From the NCBI GenBank assembly GCA_963825315.1, contig CAWGST010000001.1, forward strand, positions 1,302,001 through 1,366,000: a stretch of 64,000 nucleotides of DNA, in the 5' to 3' direction. The notes under the pieces were generated by a model. The model was not told where the DNA came from. It was given only the letters and a program-made list of their open reading frames with translations, and made no database searches. Position numbers and translations under genes: made by a program. Of the stretch, positions 23,911 through 33,503 are shown one piece after another (positions within the stretch are counted from its first letter, which is position 1; the number at the start of each line of letters is the position of its first letter). This DNA is from DASRLE01 sp963825315. GTDB taxonomy: Bacteria > Verrucomicrobiota > Verrucomicrobiia > Limisphaerales > Palsa-1400.

Positions 23911-25731
23911 CTATGTTCGCCTCTCGATTTTGATTCCTGATTGCTTCTCAATTTCGGCAAGCCAATGCTGGCGGGCCGCAACCGTGCTCTTGAATCCCTC
24001 GAACAGCACCCGTTTGCGATGTTTCTTGCCGTCGGCCATTGTGGCGTCGAATTCGATGATGCCCATGCTGGGTTCATTCTGATCGAGTCCGGCTGACAAG
24101 GCGCTGATGTTCGGCTTTTCCTTGATGAGCCATTGAGCAAAGGCCTCTTCCGTCATGCCGGTCTCTTGCCAGAATTTCAACTTGTCAACCGGCAGTTCCA
24201 GGCAGCGGCGCACGACAAAGTCGCGGTCCAAAAAGGAGAAAAAGTTGCCTGCCTTGGGGCCGTTTTCGCGGTCGAGCAAGACGCGGTAAATGGCTTTGAA
24301 CGCGCCCGGCTGGTCAATCGGTGTGAGGCGAACCGCGTTGAAGATGCAGACCTGGAGCGCGTCGCCCTCCCATTTCGCCTGCGGGAGCAGCCCGGCCAAA
24401 TTGTGGAGAAAAGCGCGCTGCGTGGCGGAGAGGTCCTGCGCCCGCGCGGGCAGGGCTTCCTGCAATCGCGTTTTTTCCTCCTCCGTGGCGTAATGTTCGA
24501 CCCAGTAGTGCGCCGCGCGAATGCGGAGTTCGAGATGATGGCGCTCCAGCGCGGTGAAGGGCGCGCCTTTGCGCTTCTCCAATTCCCGCACGACATCCAG
24601 ATGCGGCATTTGCGTCAGCGCGGTGACGAGTTGAAAGTCGGCCGCCCAATAATCCAGCTCCGGTTTGACCTGTGAGAGTTCATAGACGCGCTTGTTTCCG
24701 GGCAACGACTTTGCATCGTGAAAATAATTGTGTTTGGAGCGGTCAAACTCGTTGAAAAGTTTGGTGATGTAAACTTCCGACGGCCCGAAGTTCACCGGTT
24801 GGCGCGGAGGAGGGCGGATGAGCAGGAAACGGAGAATCTCCGGCGGCAAAAAGTCCGCCATATCGCGGGAAGTAACCCCCACACCCTTGCTGGAACTCAT
24901 CTTGGCGCCGCCGACGAGGAAGAAATCGTAAGGACAATTCAGGGGCGGTTCCTGCCCGAAAATGGCCCGCAAGCAAGCCATCGCCACATCGCGTGATCCG
25001 CCTTTTGTGCTGTGGTCCTGGCCGGCGCCCTCGATGGTCACGGGAAAGGTCCGCCACTTGGCGCACCATTCCAGCTTGAAGGGGAGTTTGCCTTTGCCAT
25101 CGAAGGGCGGCACTTTGCCGCGATGCCCGCAACCTTTGGCCCACTTTACCAAATCGGGCTGGCATTGGTAGGTGACTTCCCTGCCGTCGTAGGCGGTGAC
25201 CACCGTGGTGCCGATGCGGCCGCACTTTTCGCAGACAACCTGGAACGGATGCCAGTCTTCGGCGCGCTCCGCGCCGCTGACCTCCTTGTAAATGCGGCGG
25301 ACGATGTCAGCCTTGCGGAGAATGGCGTCAATGGCTTCATTAAACTTGCCGGAGCGGTAAACGTCGCGCATCCGATAGAATTCGGGGAGGATGCCGAGTT
25401 CGCCGAACACGCTGAAGAACTCGGAAATGTAGTGCCCGGCCATGTCGGTTGCCTTTGAGTCGGGAGGCGGCGGCGTGTTGCAGAGCGGCGCGCCAAGATA
25501 TTGCTCGAAATGCTCCGCCTCGCCGTAGGGGATTTCATCGACCGGGTCGTAATCATCCACGCCGAACAGGTAACGCACCGGAACGCCTTTGGCCTGGAGC
25601 GTCCGATAGATCGCGTCGTGAATGAGCGGCCCGCGAAGCGCGCCGACATGGGCGCGTCCAGAGGGCGTTTTCGAATCGTTGATTGTTTGCGGCCCTTCAA
25701 TCTTTTCGACTAGTTGGTCACACCAGAACAT
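23911..25731 (-). CDS. lysK: Class I lysyl-tRNA synthetase
   Basis: 606 residues. The class I (archaeal/spirochaete-type) synthetase is shown by an HIGH-like motif in SGRAHVGALRGPL near the N-terminus, the KMSSS loop GGAKMSSSKGVG in the middle, and a zinc-type CEKCG/CQPDL insert. It charges tRNA-Lys with a Rossmann-fold active site, unrelated to the usual class II LysS. The C-terminal end (EFDATMADGKKHRKRVLFEGFKSTVAARQHWLAEIEKQ) is an extension. No other tRNA or translation gene is nearby, except the downstream hypothetical gene. Confidence 0.92.
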   Translation of the reverse strand: MFWCDQLVEKIEGPQTINDSKTPSGRAHVGALRGPLIHDAIYRTLQAKGVPVRYLFGVDDYDPVDEIPYGEAEHFEQYLGAPLCNTPPPPDSKATDMAGHYISEFFSVFGELGILPEFYRMRDVYRSGKFNEAIDAILRKADIVRRIYKEVSGAERAEDWHPFQVVCEKCGRIGTTVVTAYDGREVTYQCQPDLVKWAKGCGHRGKVPPFDGKGKLPFKLEWCAKWRTFPVTIEGAGQDHSTKGGSRDVAMACLRAIFGQEPPLNCPYDFFLVGGAKMSSSKGVGVTSRDMADFLPPEILRFLLIRPPPRQPVNFGPSEVYITKLFNEFDRSKHNYFHDAKSLPGNKRVYELSQVKPELDYWAADFQLVTALTQMPHLDVVRELEKRKGAPFTALERHHLELRIRAAHYWVEHYATEEEKTRLQEALPARAQDLSATQRAFLHNLAGLLPQAKWEGDALQVCIFNAVRLTPIDQPGAFKAIYRVLLDRENGPKAGNFFSFLDRDFVVRRCLELPVDKLKFWQETGMTEEAFAQWLIKEKPNISALSAGLDQNEPSMGIIEFDATMADGKKHRKRVLFEGFKSTVAARQHWLAEIEKQSGIKIERRT

Positions 25732-26233
25732 TGGCGGTTTGTTTCAAGCCGGAAATGATGCCCGCCCGGCGCAAATGGGTCAACCGCATTCAACGGAAGA
25801 TTCAACGGAAGATGTGTTTTCAGAAGCAGCTTTGCCTTTCAGTTTGAAAGGCAGCCCCGAACCCCGAACTTTCGGGGTTAATTTTCTCAAGAGAAATCGG
25901 CCCCGAAAAAAACCGTGAAAATTTCCGCATTTTGCAAAGTCACAAAAAATTGTGCCTTTCCCGCGACGGCCGGAGCCGAGAGGGGTATTCAGCCGTAACA
26001 ACCTTCCCAACTGTTGTCAACTATATATTTATAAAAGACCCCTGACATTAGTATTTACAAAAACGCTGAAATTGGGAAAGCATCCGCCGTCGCCGCCGCG
26101 GCTATACGCGACAAGTCCGCCGTCGCGACAGCTATGGACAGGGAAAGCGGAAATGTCTTTAAAGAATTTGATTACCCCCGAAAGGTTTCGGGGTGCAGGT
26201 TTCAGGATTTCACGGATGCCATGAAAGATTCCA
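25732..26233. other. Intergenic region with inverted and dispersed repeats
   Basis: No gene recognised. The region has Pro/Gly-rich-looking GCC runs such as CCGTCGCCGCCGCGGCTAT (26088-26106), a word that recurs at 33095, 33270, 57210 and 57407. It also has a TTGAAAGGCAGCCCC-like stretch near 25838. It presumably holds the promoter of lysK. Confidence 0.5.
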
Positions 26234-27943
26234 TCATTGCGGGTCGAGTGTGAAAGTACCGCTCTGATTGGTTCCAAGAAAGTAGCCTTGGGCGTTGGTT
26301 TGGCCTTGCAGGATGACGCCGTTGAATTTGATCGTCTGCGTCGAGTTGTCCGGATTGGCGAAGCTGCCGCTGATCACGCCCGTCGTTTTGTTGGTCTTCA
26401 ACGTCAGCTTGTTCGTGTTCTCCGACAAGTTGGGGATCGTGAGCGTAAAATTGCTATCCTCCAACGTCACGGCCAGCCCCGGTGGCAACGTCTGGCCCGG
26501 CAGGTAAAACCATCCCGTGAGCGTCGCTTCCTGATTGGTAAATCCTGAACGATAGACCGCCGTCTTGGACGAGTTGGTCGCGTTGATCCAACTGAGCACA
26601 GAGGCGTTCGTGATGTTGTTGTTGATGAAATAGTTCCAGCCCCACAACGAGCCTTTGCCGCCGTACAGGTTCACATACAACGGCCAATAACCGTCCTTCG
26701 ACACCACGCTCGATTGGCTGATCCCCGTCCCATCCGCCAAACTCCCGGCCAGGGTAATGTTTCCCAAGTCGTCCACCTTCACCGTCCCGTAGCTGGTTCC
26801 AAAAGGTCCAAGGTTGGGATCGTTCGTGCCGGGGATGATCAGGGTGTACTGGCCTTCGAACCCGGTTGCCTGGTCCGAACTGCTGAACACATCTCGGTCA
26901 CCGTTCAATTCGGCGGTGAAGCTGCCGTCGCTTACGGTCCCACTGACGGATTGATCGGCGAAATCCAGTTGCAGGGTCGTGGTCAGCGAAGGTTCACCAT
27001 GCGGACGTGTTGAAACGATTTTCCTTGTGCCGTCAAGGTCGAACTTCCCCGAAAGCGGCACAGTCTGGCCGCCCAGCGCAAGATTGCCGGATACCGCTCC
27101 GCCGCTGGTAACGCTGAACAAGAACGAGCCGGAGTTGGTCTGCTGCCGGGCGGAGTTTGGCGGAGCAAAAAGACCTCTATAAGTTCCCTGCGCCGTTAGG
27201 AAAACATTGGGGACGAAGTTGGCCTCCAACAGCAGATTTGACTGCATGCTAAACTTTAGTACCGGATTGGTGGAGATGAAGCTTTCACTGCCACTGGCAA
27301 CCCAGTTGGAGAAAATCCAATTATGGCCCGGCGACGCGGTGAGAGTGTAGTTGGCGCCGAGTGCGAGCAGTTGGCCATTGTCATTGGGATCAATCTTTCC
27401 ATTGCCGTTGATTAGCACCTCCAGGGTTGCGCTGGGGATGTTCTGGATTGCCTTGGGGATGTAATGAAAGGAAACCTCGTTGGTTGACGAATGATTGCCG
27501 GATGGATCCACGGCATAAGCACGGAGGATGTTAATGCCGGGTTGGGGAGTGGTTGAAGCTGTCCAATTGCGCCACCAGTTGGCGGTGGTGGCCGGTTGCC
27601 AGACGTTGGAGTTCAACTGGTAAAAGACGGAAGTCACCAAATCATTGTCGCTGGCGTTGCCAGTGAGCGAGAGCAGCGCGTTCCTAACCGTGCTGCCGTT
27701 GGCCGGACTGACAATCTTCACCACGGGACGATTGGTATCTCCCGAAATGGATTTGGTGGAAATACTGAACATGTTTCCGGCTTCATCATAGCCATAATTG
27801 ACCTCGCTGCCGTTGGCATAAGTAGCTTGCACTAATTGCCCATCCAAATCGTAGGAGTAAGTTTGAGCTTCAACACAGTTCGGAATGAACAGGCACCAAG
27901 CACCAACAATGGGGTAAACGAGGCCTTTCCAGTTCGTGTTCAT
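26234..27943 (-). CDS. Secreted beta-domain protein with an RHS start and a lineage-specific C-terminal domain
   Basis: 569 residues. A short signal-type N-terminus is followed by one RHS-like unit (YSYDLDGQLVQATYANGSEV and NYGYDEAGNM), an Ig-like region (PVVKIVSPANGSTV), an InlB-like repeat (LTASPGHNWIFSNW) and a ~340-residue domain starting GTYRGLFAPPNSA. That last domain is also at the end of the C10 protease gene (33504-37622), sharing the motifs GTY.GLF, YTLLIPG, LADGT, VS.DGY.P.Y.NLY.G.G and W. Its ATG overlaps the stop of the 80-residue ORF by ATGA. Confidence 0.75.
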   Translation of the reverse strand: MNTNWKGLVYPIVGAWCLFIPNCVEAQTYSYDLDGQLVQATYANGSEVNYGYDEAGNMFSISTKSISGDTNRPVVKIVSPANGSTVRNALLSLTGNASDNDLVTSVFYQLNSNVWQPATTANWWRNWTASTTPQPGINILRAYAVDPSGNHSSTNEVSFHYIPKAIQNIPSATLEVLINGNGKIDPNDNGQLLALGANYTLTASPGHNWIFSNWVASGSESFISTNPVLKFSMQSNLLLEANFVPNVFLTAQGTYRGLFAPPNSARQQTNSGSFLFSVTSGGAVSGNLALGGQTVPLSGKFDLDGTRKIVSTRPHGEPSLTTTLQLDFADQSVSGTVSDGSFTAELNGDRDVFSSSDQATGFEGQYTLIIPGTNDPNLGPFGTSYGTVKVDDLGNITLAGSLADGTGISQSSVVSKDGYWPLYVNLYGGKGSLWGWNYFINNNITNASVLSWINATNSSKTAVYRSGFTNQEATLTGWFYLPGQTLPPGLAVTLEDSNFTLTIPNLSENTNKLTLKTNKTTGVISGSFANPDNSTQTIKFNGVILQGQTNAQGYFLGTNQSGTFTLDPQ

Positions 27944-28182
27944 AAATCACATTTCCAGATGTTGCTGGCCGCAGTTCCGACAAGACCCATAACCGAGAGA
28001 CTGGAATTTGTGTCCGAATAACCTTGCCATGCGGCACCAGCCGTTGCGTCAGAAACCTGCCCGCAGACTATCAGTGTTACGAATGGATCCGCAAGCGATG
28101 TCATGCACTCACAAAGAAGCGCATCCAAACACGCTAAACACTCAACAACGACTCGTAAGTATTTCATATTTTGCAAGATCAT
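27940..28182 (-). CDS. 80-residue ORF coupled to both neighbours
   Basis: The ATG at 28182 overlaps the RHS stop (ATGA) and its stop at 27940-27942 overlaps the ATG of the next gene (ATGA). The translated product is MILQNMKYLRVVVECLACLD, then ALLCECMTSLADPFVTLIVCG, with six cysteines and hydrophobic stretches, but no signal or clear helix. The sequence matches no family I recognise. The two four-base overlaps argue for translation. In this position it could be an immunity protein or a regulatory small protein of the RHS operon. Confidence 0.5.
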   Translation of the reverse strand: MILQNMKYLRVVVECLACLDALLCECMTSLADPFVTLIVCGQVSDATAGAAWQGYSDTNSSLSVMGLVGTAASNIWKCDL

Positions 28183-31100
28183 TTCAAGGAAGCCACATGA
28201 ATGCCACCTTGATTAGCCAGATTATTTAACACATTATTAACTAAATCTGTTCCTCCTTCAGTAACGACACCTGTCCCAACATTCCACAACACATAGGCAC
28301 TAACGGAACTGGCAGTCGACCCTGGACTCCCCCCTGGTATTAACCATCCGAAGACACCTCCTAGCGCTGTCGATTCTACAAGACTTGAAACATTAAACCC
28401 TGGTTGTCCTTCGAGATTATTTAACCCTTGAGTAACGAGATTTCCTGCGGCGCCACCGGCTGCACCACCTACAATAGGTCCCGCATAAAGCGATACCTCC
28501 CCAGTCACTGCTCCCCCTACAGCTGCTGCTGCAACTTGATTCCAATTAACATTCTGGTGCTCAATCAGACCTTGGGTAATGAGATCCGCGCTCGCTCCGA
28601 TGACGGCTCCAAGGCCCAAAGCAGCAGCATCGTCCACTCCGAACCAGAGCCCCCGCGGATCATTCAAATCAATGGGGTTATTTCCAGCGTAAGCGTATTT
28701 GTTACACGTAATGGAAGCGGTGATATCCCCTATGAGAACATCCTGCGACACAAACCTGCCAATTACAGGGTTATAATAGCGGGCGCGCATATACAACAAC
28801 CCGTTGTTATCTGAAAGTACACCATTCTTTCCGGCGAAAAGGAACGGCGTGTCGTTCGTGCCGGCGCGTGAGGCAATGCTTCCGTAAGGCGAGTAGGAAA
28901 TCCGGTCGGTCACATGTCCGTTGCCGTCCGTCAGTGCAACCGTGCTGCCCCGATAGTCATAATGGTGAGTCAGCACCTTGCTCGCGCCTTTGGCGGGTGT
29001 AACTTCGTAAAGCAGGCCCAAGCCATAAACGTAGTAGTTCGTCACGCCGTTTTTCACCCGCATTAGCACCTGGGAGAGCGCGGCGTTCGGATTCACCACA
29101 AAGCGCGTTGTAATGCTTTTGTTGGCCAGGGCAACGCGGTTGCCCGCCGGGTCGTAGGAGTAGGTGTCTCCACCCACACCCGTCAAGCGGTTGCGGGCGT
29201 CGTAAGTGTAGGTGGCAAAGGCGGCATCTGTCAGCGGCGCCGAAATCAGGTTCCCGTTGGCATCTGTGCTCACCACCCGCCCGTCATAGGCTGTCAGGAC
29301 ATTATCGGCGTCGTAATTCTTCGTCGCGGTCGCCGGGCGGTAATTAGCGGCCACGGGCAGACTGGTTTCGCCGGTAATCTGACTGGCGGCGTCATAGGCA
29401 ATATTGACTGTGAAAATGTTGCTGGCGTAGGAAGTCACATCCTTTTGCAGAATCAGTCGTCCCGCTGCATCGTAAGTGCATGAAGTGACGGTGCCATCAA
29501 TATGCGTGATGTTGGTGACACGCCCGTTGGCATCATAGGCATAGCTGCTCAAGCGACCGCCCCAGTCGCTGACAATGATGAGCCGATTGGCTGCATCATA
29601 AGAGTAATGAACCGTCTTGCCATCCGGATAAGTCAAGGAAGTGAGATTGCCAACGGCATCGTAGCCATATTGCAAGATATTCCCGGCAGCGTCAGTGTAT
29701 TGGCTAAGCCGATCCAACGCGTCGTACTGACGACTGGTGCTCTTGCCGTGTTCCGTGACGGTCTGCAGACGGTTTTTGTTGTCATACGTGTATTTGATTG
29801 TACCAACGGAGTCCTGGGATTGAATCAGGCGGCCAGCGGCGTCATAAGTGAGAGTTGTCTGCGCGCCGGATGGCTGGGTGATCTTCGTAATGAGGTTGCG
29901 GCCATCCAGCACGTAGCTGGTCTCCTTGCCCGTGGCTGTGATGGTGTTGGTCAGGCGGTTTGCCAGATCGTAACCGAATGTCGTGGGCGCGGTTCGGGGA
30001 TTAATAATGGTTATGCGGTTTCCATCACTGTCAAACTGCTGGCGGCTCACCCGTGACAGCGGATCGGTTCCCGTGGTGAGGTGACTTAAAGAATCATATC
30101 CAAGGCGGTTGGTGCGGTTAATGGCATCTACGGTTTGAATCAGTCGTTGCAAGGCATCGTAGGACATTCTTTTGGTGTTGCCCAAGGCGTCCTGTATGGA
30201 AACGGGCTGGTTGCGCACATCGTAGGTGCTAATTTGATTGGTGATGCCAAGTGCGTCCACCGTGGCCACTAGATTTCCCACAGCGTCATATTGGAAGGAA
30301 TTGACATGGTTCAAAGCATCCACCGTCGAAATCAAACGCCCGGCAGCATCATAGTTCATGGTCTTGGTATTGCCGTCCGCGTCTATTACGCTGGCCAGAC
30401 GATCTTCGGCATCGTAGTTGTAGTAAGTGTTAAACCCAAGGGCATCATACCGTTTAACGAGGTCACCATTGCCATTGTAATAAAAATGGGTGACGTTGTT
30501 CAGAGGGTCGGTTTCAGTTAATTTGCGTCCTGCGGAATCATATGTGTAGAGCCATTCATTGCCGAGACCATCGGACTTGGCAGTAAGATTATCATTCAAA
30601 TCATAGCCATAGGTGCTGACAAATCCATCGGCATCGGTAACAGAAATGAAGCGCCCCACCGTATCGTATGCCATCCGTGTCACGTTGGCCGCAGCGTTGG
30701 TGAGGCTGGTCGTCAAGCCAGCGATGTAAACAAACGCGGCTTTTCCTCCACGCGGTGAAACGGTTTGGATCAACTGCGAATTAGCGTCGTAAGCCATTAT
30801 GGTTTGATTGCTCATGAAGTCCACGGAAGCCGTCAGATTGTTGTTGCTATCATAGGTGAAGGAAGCTGTGTTGGAAAAGGCGTTGACCGTGAAGATCAGG
30901 TTATTCTGGCTGTCGAATTGGTAAGTGGTCGTCTGACCGGCTGCATCCGTCGAGGAGGTTAAATTACCCGAGCTGTCGTAGGCAAACGTTTGGATTTCGA
31001 TCAAGGCGTTCGTGCTGCTGGTACGGTTGCCGTTGGTGTCATAACCATATCCGGTGGAATGACCAAGACCATCGGTGAGGCTCAAAAGCAGGTAGCGCTG

Positions 31101-32606
31101 GTCGTGGACGTAAATGTTGGTCGCGCCTGTACGATCCACCACGGCAGTGACAAGACGGTTGCTTTGGTTTTCGTCGTAGTAGAAATAGGTCTGTTGGTTA
31201 AGCGCATCTTTCTGAGATGCGATACGCCCTGATGAATCGTAAGTGTCATAAAACACTTCATTGTCTTCGGGGTTATGCTCATCAAGAATGTGACCGACGG
31301 AATCGTAATCAAAGGAATACGTTTGTGAAGCGCTGGCGTCGCTCTTGGTTATTTTGGTTAAATGGTCGAACGAATCATAATAAAAGCTGACAGAGCGGCC
31401 TGAATCGTCGGAAACAGATGTCAGCAGATTTAAATCTGTATTGTATTTCAAATACAACGACTTGCCGGAAACGGCTTCTTGAATTTGGACCGGGTACGTG
31501 TTGGTTGAGTCGTAAAACAGTTGAACGGCCTGCCCGTGAGCATTGACAATTTGCTGTAAACGGCCTGAGTTGTCGAACTCATAATGTTGCTGGTTGGGTT
31601 GCTGCAAAGAATAGCTGCCATCGGCATTTCGAATCAAAGTATCATATACGACCGCAACATCTGAACAAGACAGGAGATTTGTGTTTAACGAGTTAAGAAC
31701 AAAAAGATTACCGCGTTTTGCATTCCAATGCAGCCATACATTACCATTGGTCACAGGTTGAACATTGGCTTCAAAGTTATGGGACCAACCAACCCCGATG
31801 GCATCAATGATGTGACAAATGGAATCGTAATCGGCGGTGAACTCCAGGGATTGCGCCCCTTGAACTTTCAAAAGACTGCGTTGAAGAATATGCGCCCCGG
31901 TTCCCGTATCCACAGGCTCTACAACGAGACTGTACGGCCGATTGTTGGGCGGGTCGATTCCAGCGTTCGCAACACTGCCGTCACCAGAAATTGTGGTATG
32001 AGGAGGGGTGGTGGAAATTTCAAAATAAAGGTTATCAATCGCATATCCGTATGGTTCATTCCCTTCAATTTGTGTCGTAAGGCCTGATATTTGGCCAGGA
32101 ATTGTTATGGTTAAAATACCCAGGCCCGGGTTTAACATGGAACCAAGAACTTCTAAATTTGGACCATACCAAGTGATCATCGTGCTCTGATAAGTATCAA
32201 AATATCCTGCATTAAAGCTGACATTGTTTGCGGTTGCTGGAATGCTTGGATTAGACGGGTTCACAAAGGTGGCAGTAATAGAACCGTTGAACAATGGAGA
32301 CCCTGATAAAACCGGCGAGGTGGGATCTGAGCTATCTGTTGTGATAAACGTTCCACTACCACTTCCGGAAAAAACGACTCCCAGCGACGAGTATTGCGTG
32401 GTGATATATGTGCCGACTGGAAACTCGCTGAAAGTGATGGTATTGCCCAGCCCCAAATTTGGAACTGCTTTGGTTGCAGCGCTGGAGGATTGTTTCGCGA
32501 AATGGTCAGGCGATGTAGATTGTGTTTGTTGCGCAACAGCAGCAGCATTTGAAACTGTGCAGGCCAGTGTCATTATTAATACAAGAATGGAGATTTTGCT
32601 TTTCAT
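28179..32606 (-). CDS. RHS/YD-repeat surface protein
   Basis: About 1475 residues from the ATG at 32606, which begins the signal peptide MKSKISILVLIMTLACTVSNAA; the open frame goes further upstream but without export features. An N-terminal lectin-like domain (residues ~35-190) precedes ~30 RHS/YD repeats (pattern YDA.GRL...TDA.G.). The RHS core ends with DYRGSTVALTDGNGH, RARYYNPVIGRFVSQD and NPIDLNDPRGL, the usual auto-cleavage region. The ~165-residue tip is Gly/Ala-rich with membrane-like stretches and has no nuclease motif seen. Followed by the coupled 80-residue ORF. Confidence 0.85.
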   Translation of the reverse strand: MKSKISILVLIMTLACTVSNAAAVAQQTQSTSPDHFAKQSSSAATKAVPNLGLGNTITFSEFPVGTYITTQYSSLGVVFSGSGSGTFITTDSSDPTSPVLSGSPLFNGSITATFVNPSNPSIPATANNVSFNAGYFDTYQSTMITWYGPNLEVLGSMLNPGLGILTITIPGQISGLTTQIEGNEPYGYAIDNLYFEISTTPPHTTISGDGSVANAGIDPPNNRPYSLVVEPVDTGTGAHILQRSLLKVQGAQSLEFTADYDSICHIIDAIGVGWSHNFEANVQPVTNGNVWLHWNAKRGNLFVLNSLNTNLLSCSDVAVVYDTLIRNADGSYSLQQPNQQHYEFDNSGRLQQIVNAHGQAVQLFYDSTNTYPVQIQEAVSGKSLYLKYNTDLNLLTSVSDDSGRSVSFYYDSFDHLTKITKSDASASQTYSFDYDSVGHILDEHNPEDNEVFYDTYDSSGRIASQKDALNQQTYFYYDENQSNRLVTAVVDRTGATNIYVHDQRYLLLSLTDGLGHSTGYGYDTNGNRTSSTNALIEIQTFAYDSSGNLTSSTDAAGQTTTYQFDSQNNLIFTVNAFSNTASFTYDSNNNLTASVDFMSNQTIMAYDANSQLIQTVSPRGGKAAFVYIAGLTTSLTNAAANVTRMAYDTVGRFISVTDADGFVSTYGYDLNDNLTAKSDGLGNEWLYTYDSAGRKLTETDPLNNVTHFYYNGNGDLVKRYDALGFNTYYNYDAEDRLASVIDADGNTKTMNYDAAGRLISTVDALNHVNSFQYDAVGNLVATVDALGITNQISTYDVRNQPVSIQDALGNTKRMSYDALQRLIQTVDAINRTNRLGYDSLSHLTTGTDPLSRVSRQQFDSDGNRITIINPRTAPTTFGYDLANRLTNTITATGKETSYVLDGRNLITKITQPSGAQTTLTYDAAGRLIQSQDSVGTIKYTYDNKNRLQTVTEHGKSTSRQYDALDRLSQYTDAAGNILQYGYDAVGNLTSLTYPDGKTVHYSYDAANRLIIVSDWGGRLSSYAYDANGRVTNITHIDGTVTSCTYDAAGRLILQKDVTSYASNIFTVNIAYDAASQITGETSLPVAANYRPATATKNYDADNVLTAYDGRVVSTDANGNLISAPLTDAAFATYTYDARNRLTGVGGDTYSYDPAGNRVALANKSITTRFVVNPNAALSQVLMRVKNGVTNYYVYGLGLLYEVTPAKGASKVLTHHYDYRGSTVALTDGNGHVTDRISYSPYGSIASRAGTNDTPFLFAGKNGVLSDNNGLLYMRARYYNPVIGRFVSQDVLIGDITASITCNKYAYAGNNPIDLNDPRGLWFGVDDAAALGLGAVIGASADLITQGLIEHQNVNWNQVAAAAVGGAVTGEVSLYAGPIVGGAAGGAAGNLVTQGLNNLEGQPGFNVSSLVESTALGGVFGWLIPGGSPGSTASSVSAYVLWNVGTGVVTEGGTDLVNNVLNNLANQGGIHVASLK

Positions 32607-33503
32607 GTAATTATGACGCTTTATGTTGGGTGTTTGAACGAAATATTTTGGAAAATGACCCGGCGCAGAAACCGTCTTTTCTGGATACAACCGTTGCGCG
32701 AGCATTGAAAGCTCACCCTGATGGAACCGACCGGCCTGAAAGTTTGATCTCATCCTGGATTCCGGCTGCCGCGCTCATTTTCCCACGCCAAAACACCTGT
32801 TTTAAAAGACTATGCGCCCTTTGATTTAACCCGAATTTGTGAAGCAATCCCAGTCTTCCGTCTCTCCATTTCTTGGGAAACCTTAAATATATTTTGCCCC
32901 ATCCCCCTCATGTGAAATGTTCCGGCCCGGCAAACGCCACATCAGCAAAAAAGGAAAAGGGGTCCCCCATAGTTTGGGCCGAAATCCTGACTGCGGCACG
33001 GTTCGAACCGCGCTTCCAGGCAGAGATTTTTTGGCGAGAGGTTAAATCGAGATGGGGTTCCACCTTCGCCAAGGCTACGGAGGACAGGTCGACGCCCGCC
33101 GTCGCCGCAGCGGCTATGGCGCGCCAAGGGAGTCTCACCCTACCGGGTGTCGCTTTGTGAGCTTCATGTCCTTTTTGGTGCGGTGAATCTTCGACTGCGC
33201 TCCCGCGCGAAGATGTGTTTGGCGGGACGCCAAACACGGCGCGCGAGACGCACGCGCTCCGTGCTTCCGCCGTCGCCGTGGCGGCTATGGTGGACGGGTT
33301 GGCGTGACGAGTCCGCCTTCGACGAGATGACGGGAAGCCGCTGAAGCGGTTCAATCCGCAGCGGCAGCGCACGATCACCCCGCTGAAGCGGGGTGTTAAT
33401 GAGAGTGGCGCCATGGCTGCGAAGAATTTTGTCTCATACTTTTGCTCTCGTGTATTCAATTCTCGACATTTTTCGTGGCAGCCGGTATAAGCAAACTGCC
33501 AAA
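32607..33503. other. Intergenic region, dispersed GC-rich repeats
   Basis: No convincing gene. Contents: a GCGGGACGC-core hairpin (33215-33237), a word CCGTCGCCGCAGCGGCTATGGCG (33098-33120) and its relative at 33269-33291, and a repeat GAAGCCGCTGAAGCGG/CCCCGCTGAAGCGGGG near 33340-33395. Open frames across it (for example minus 32908-33459) are translations of these repeats. Confidence 0.6.

Noticed and set aside
32908..33459. 183-codon minus-strand open frame with Arg/Ala-rich product
   Set aside because: Translation of the dispersed GC-rich hairpin repeats between genes; such frames appear wherever the repeats occur.
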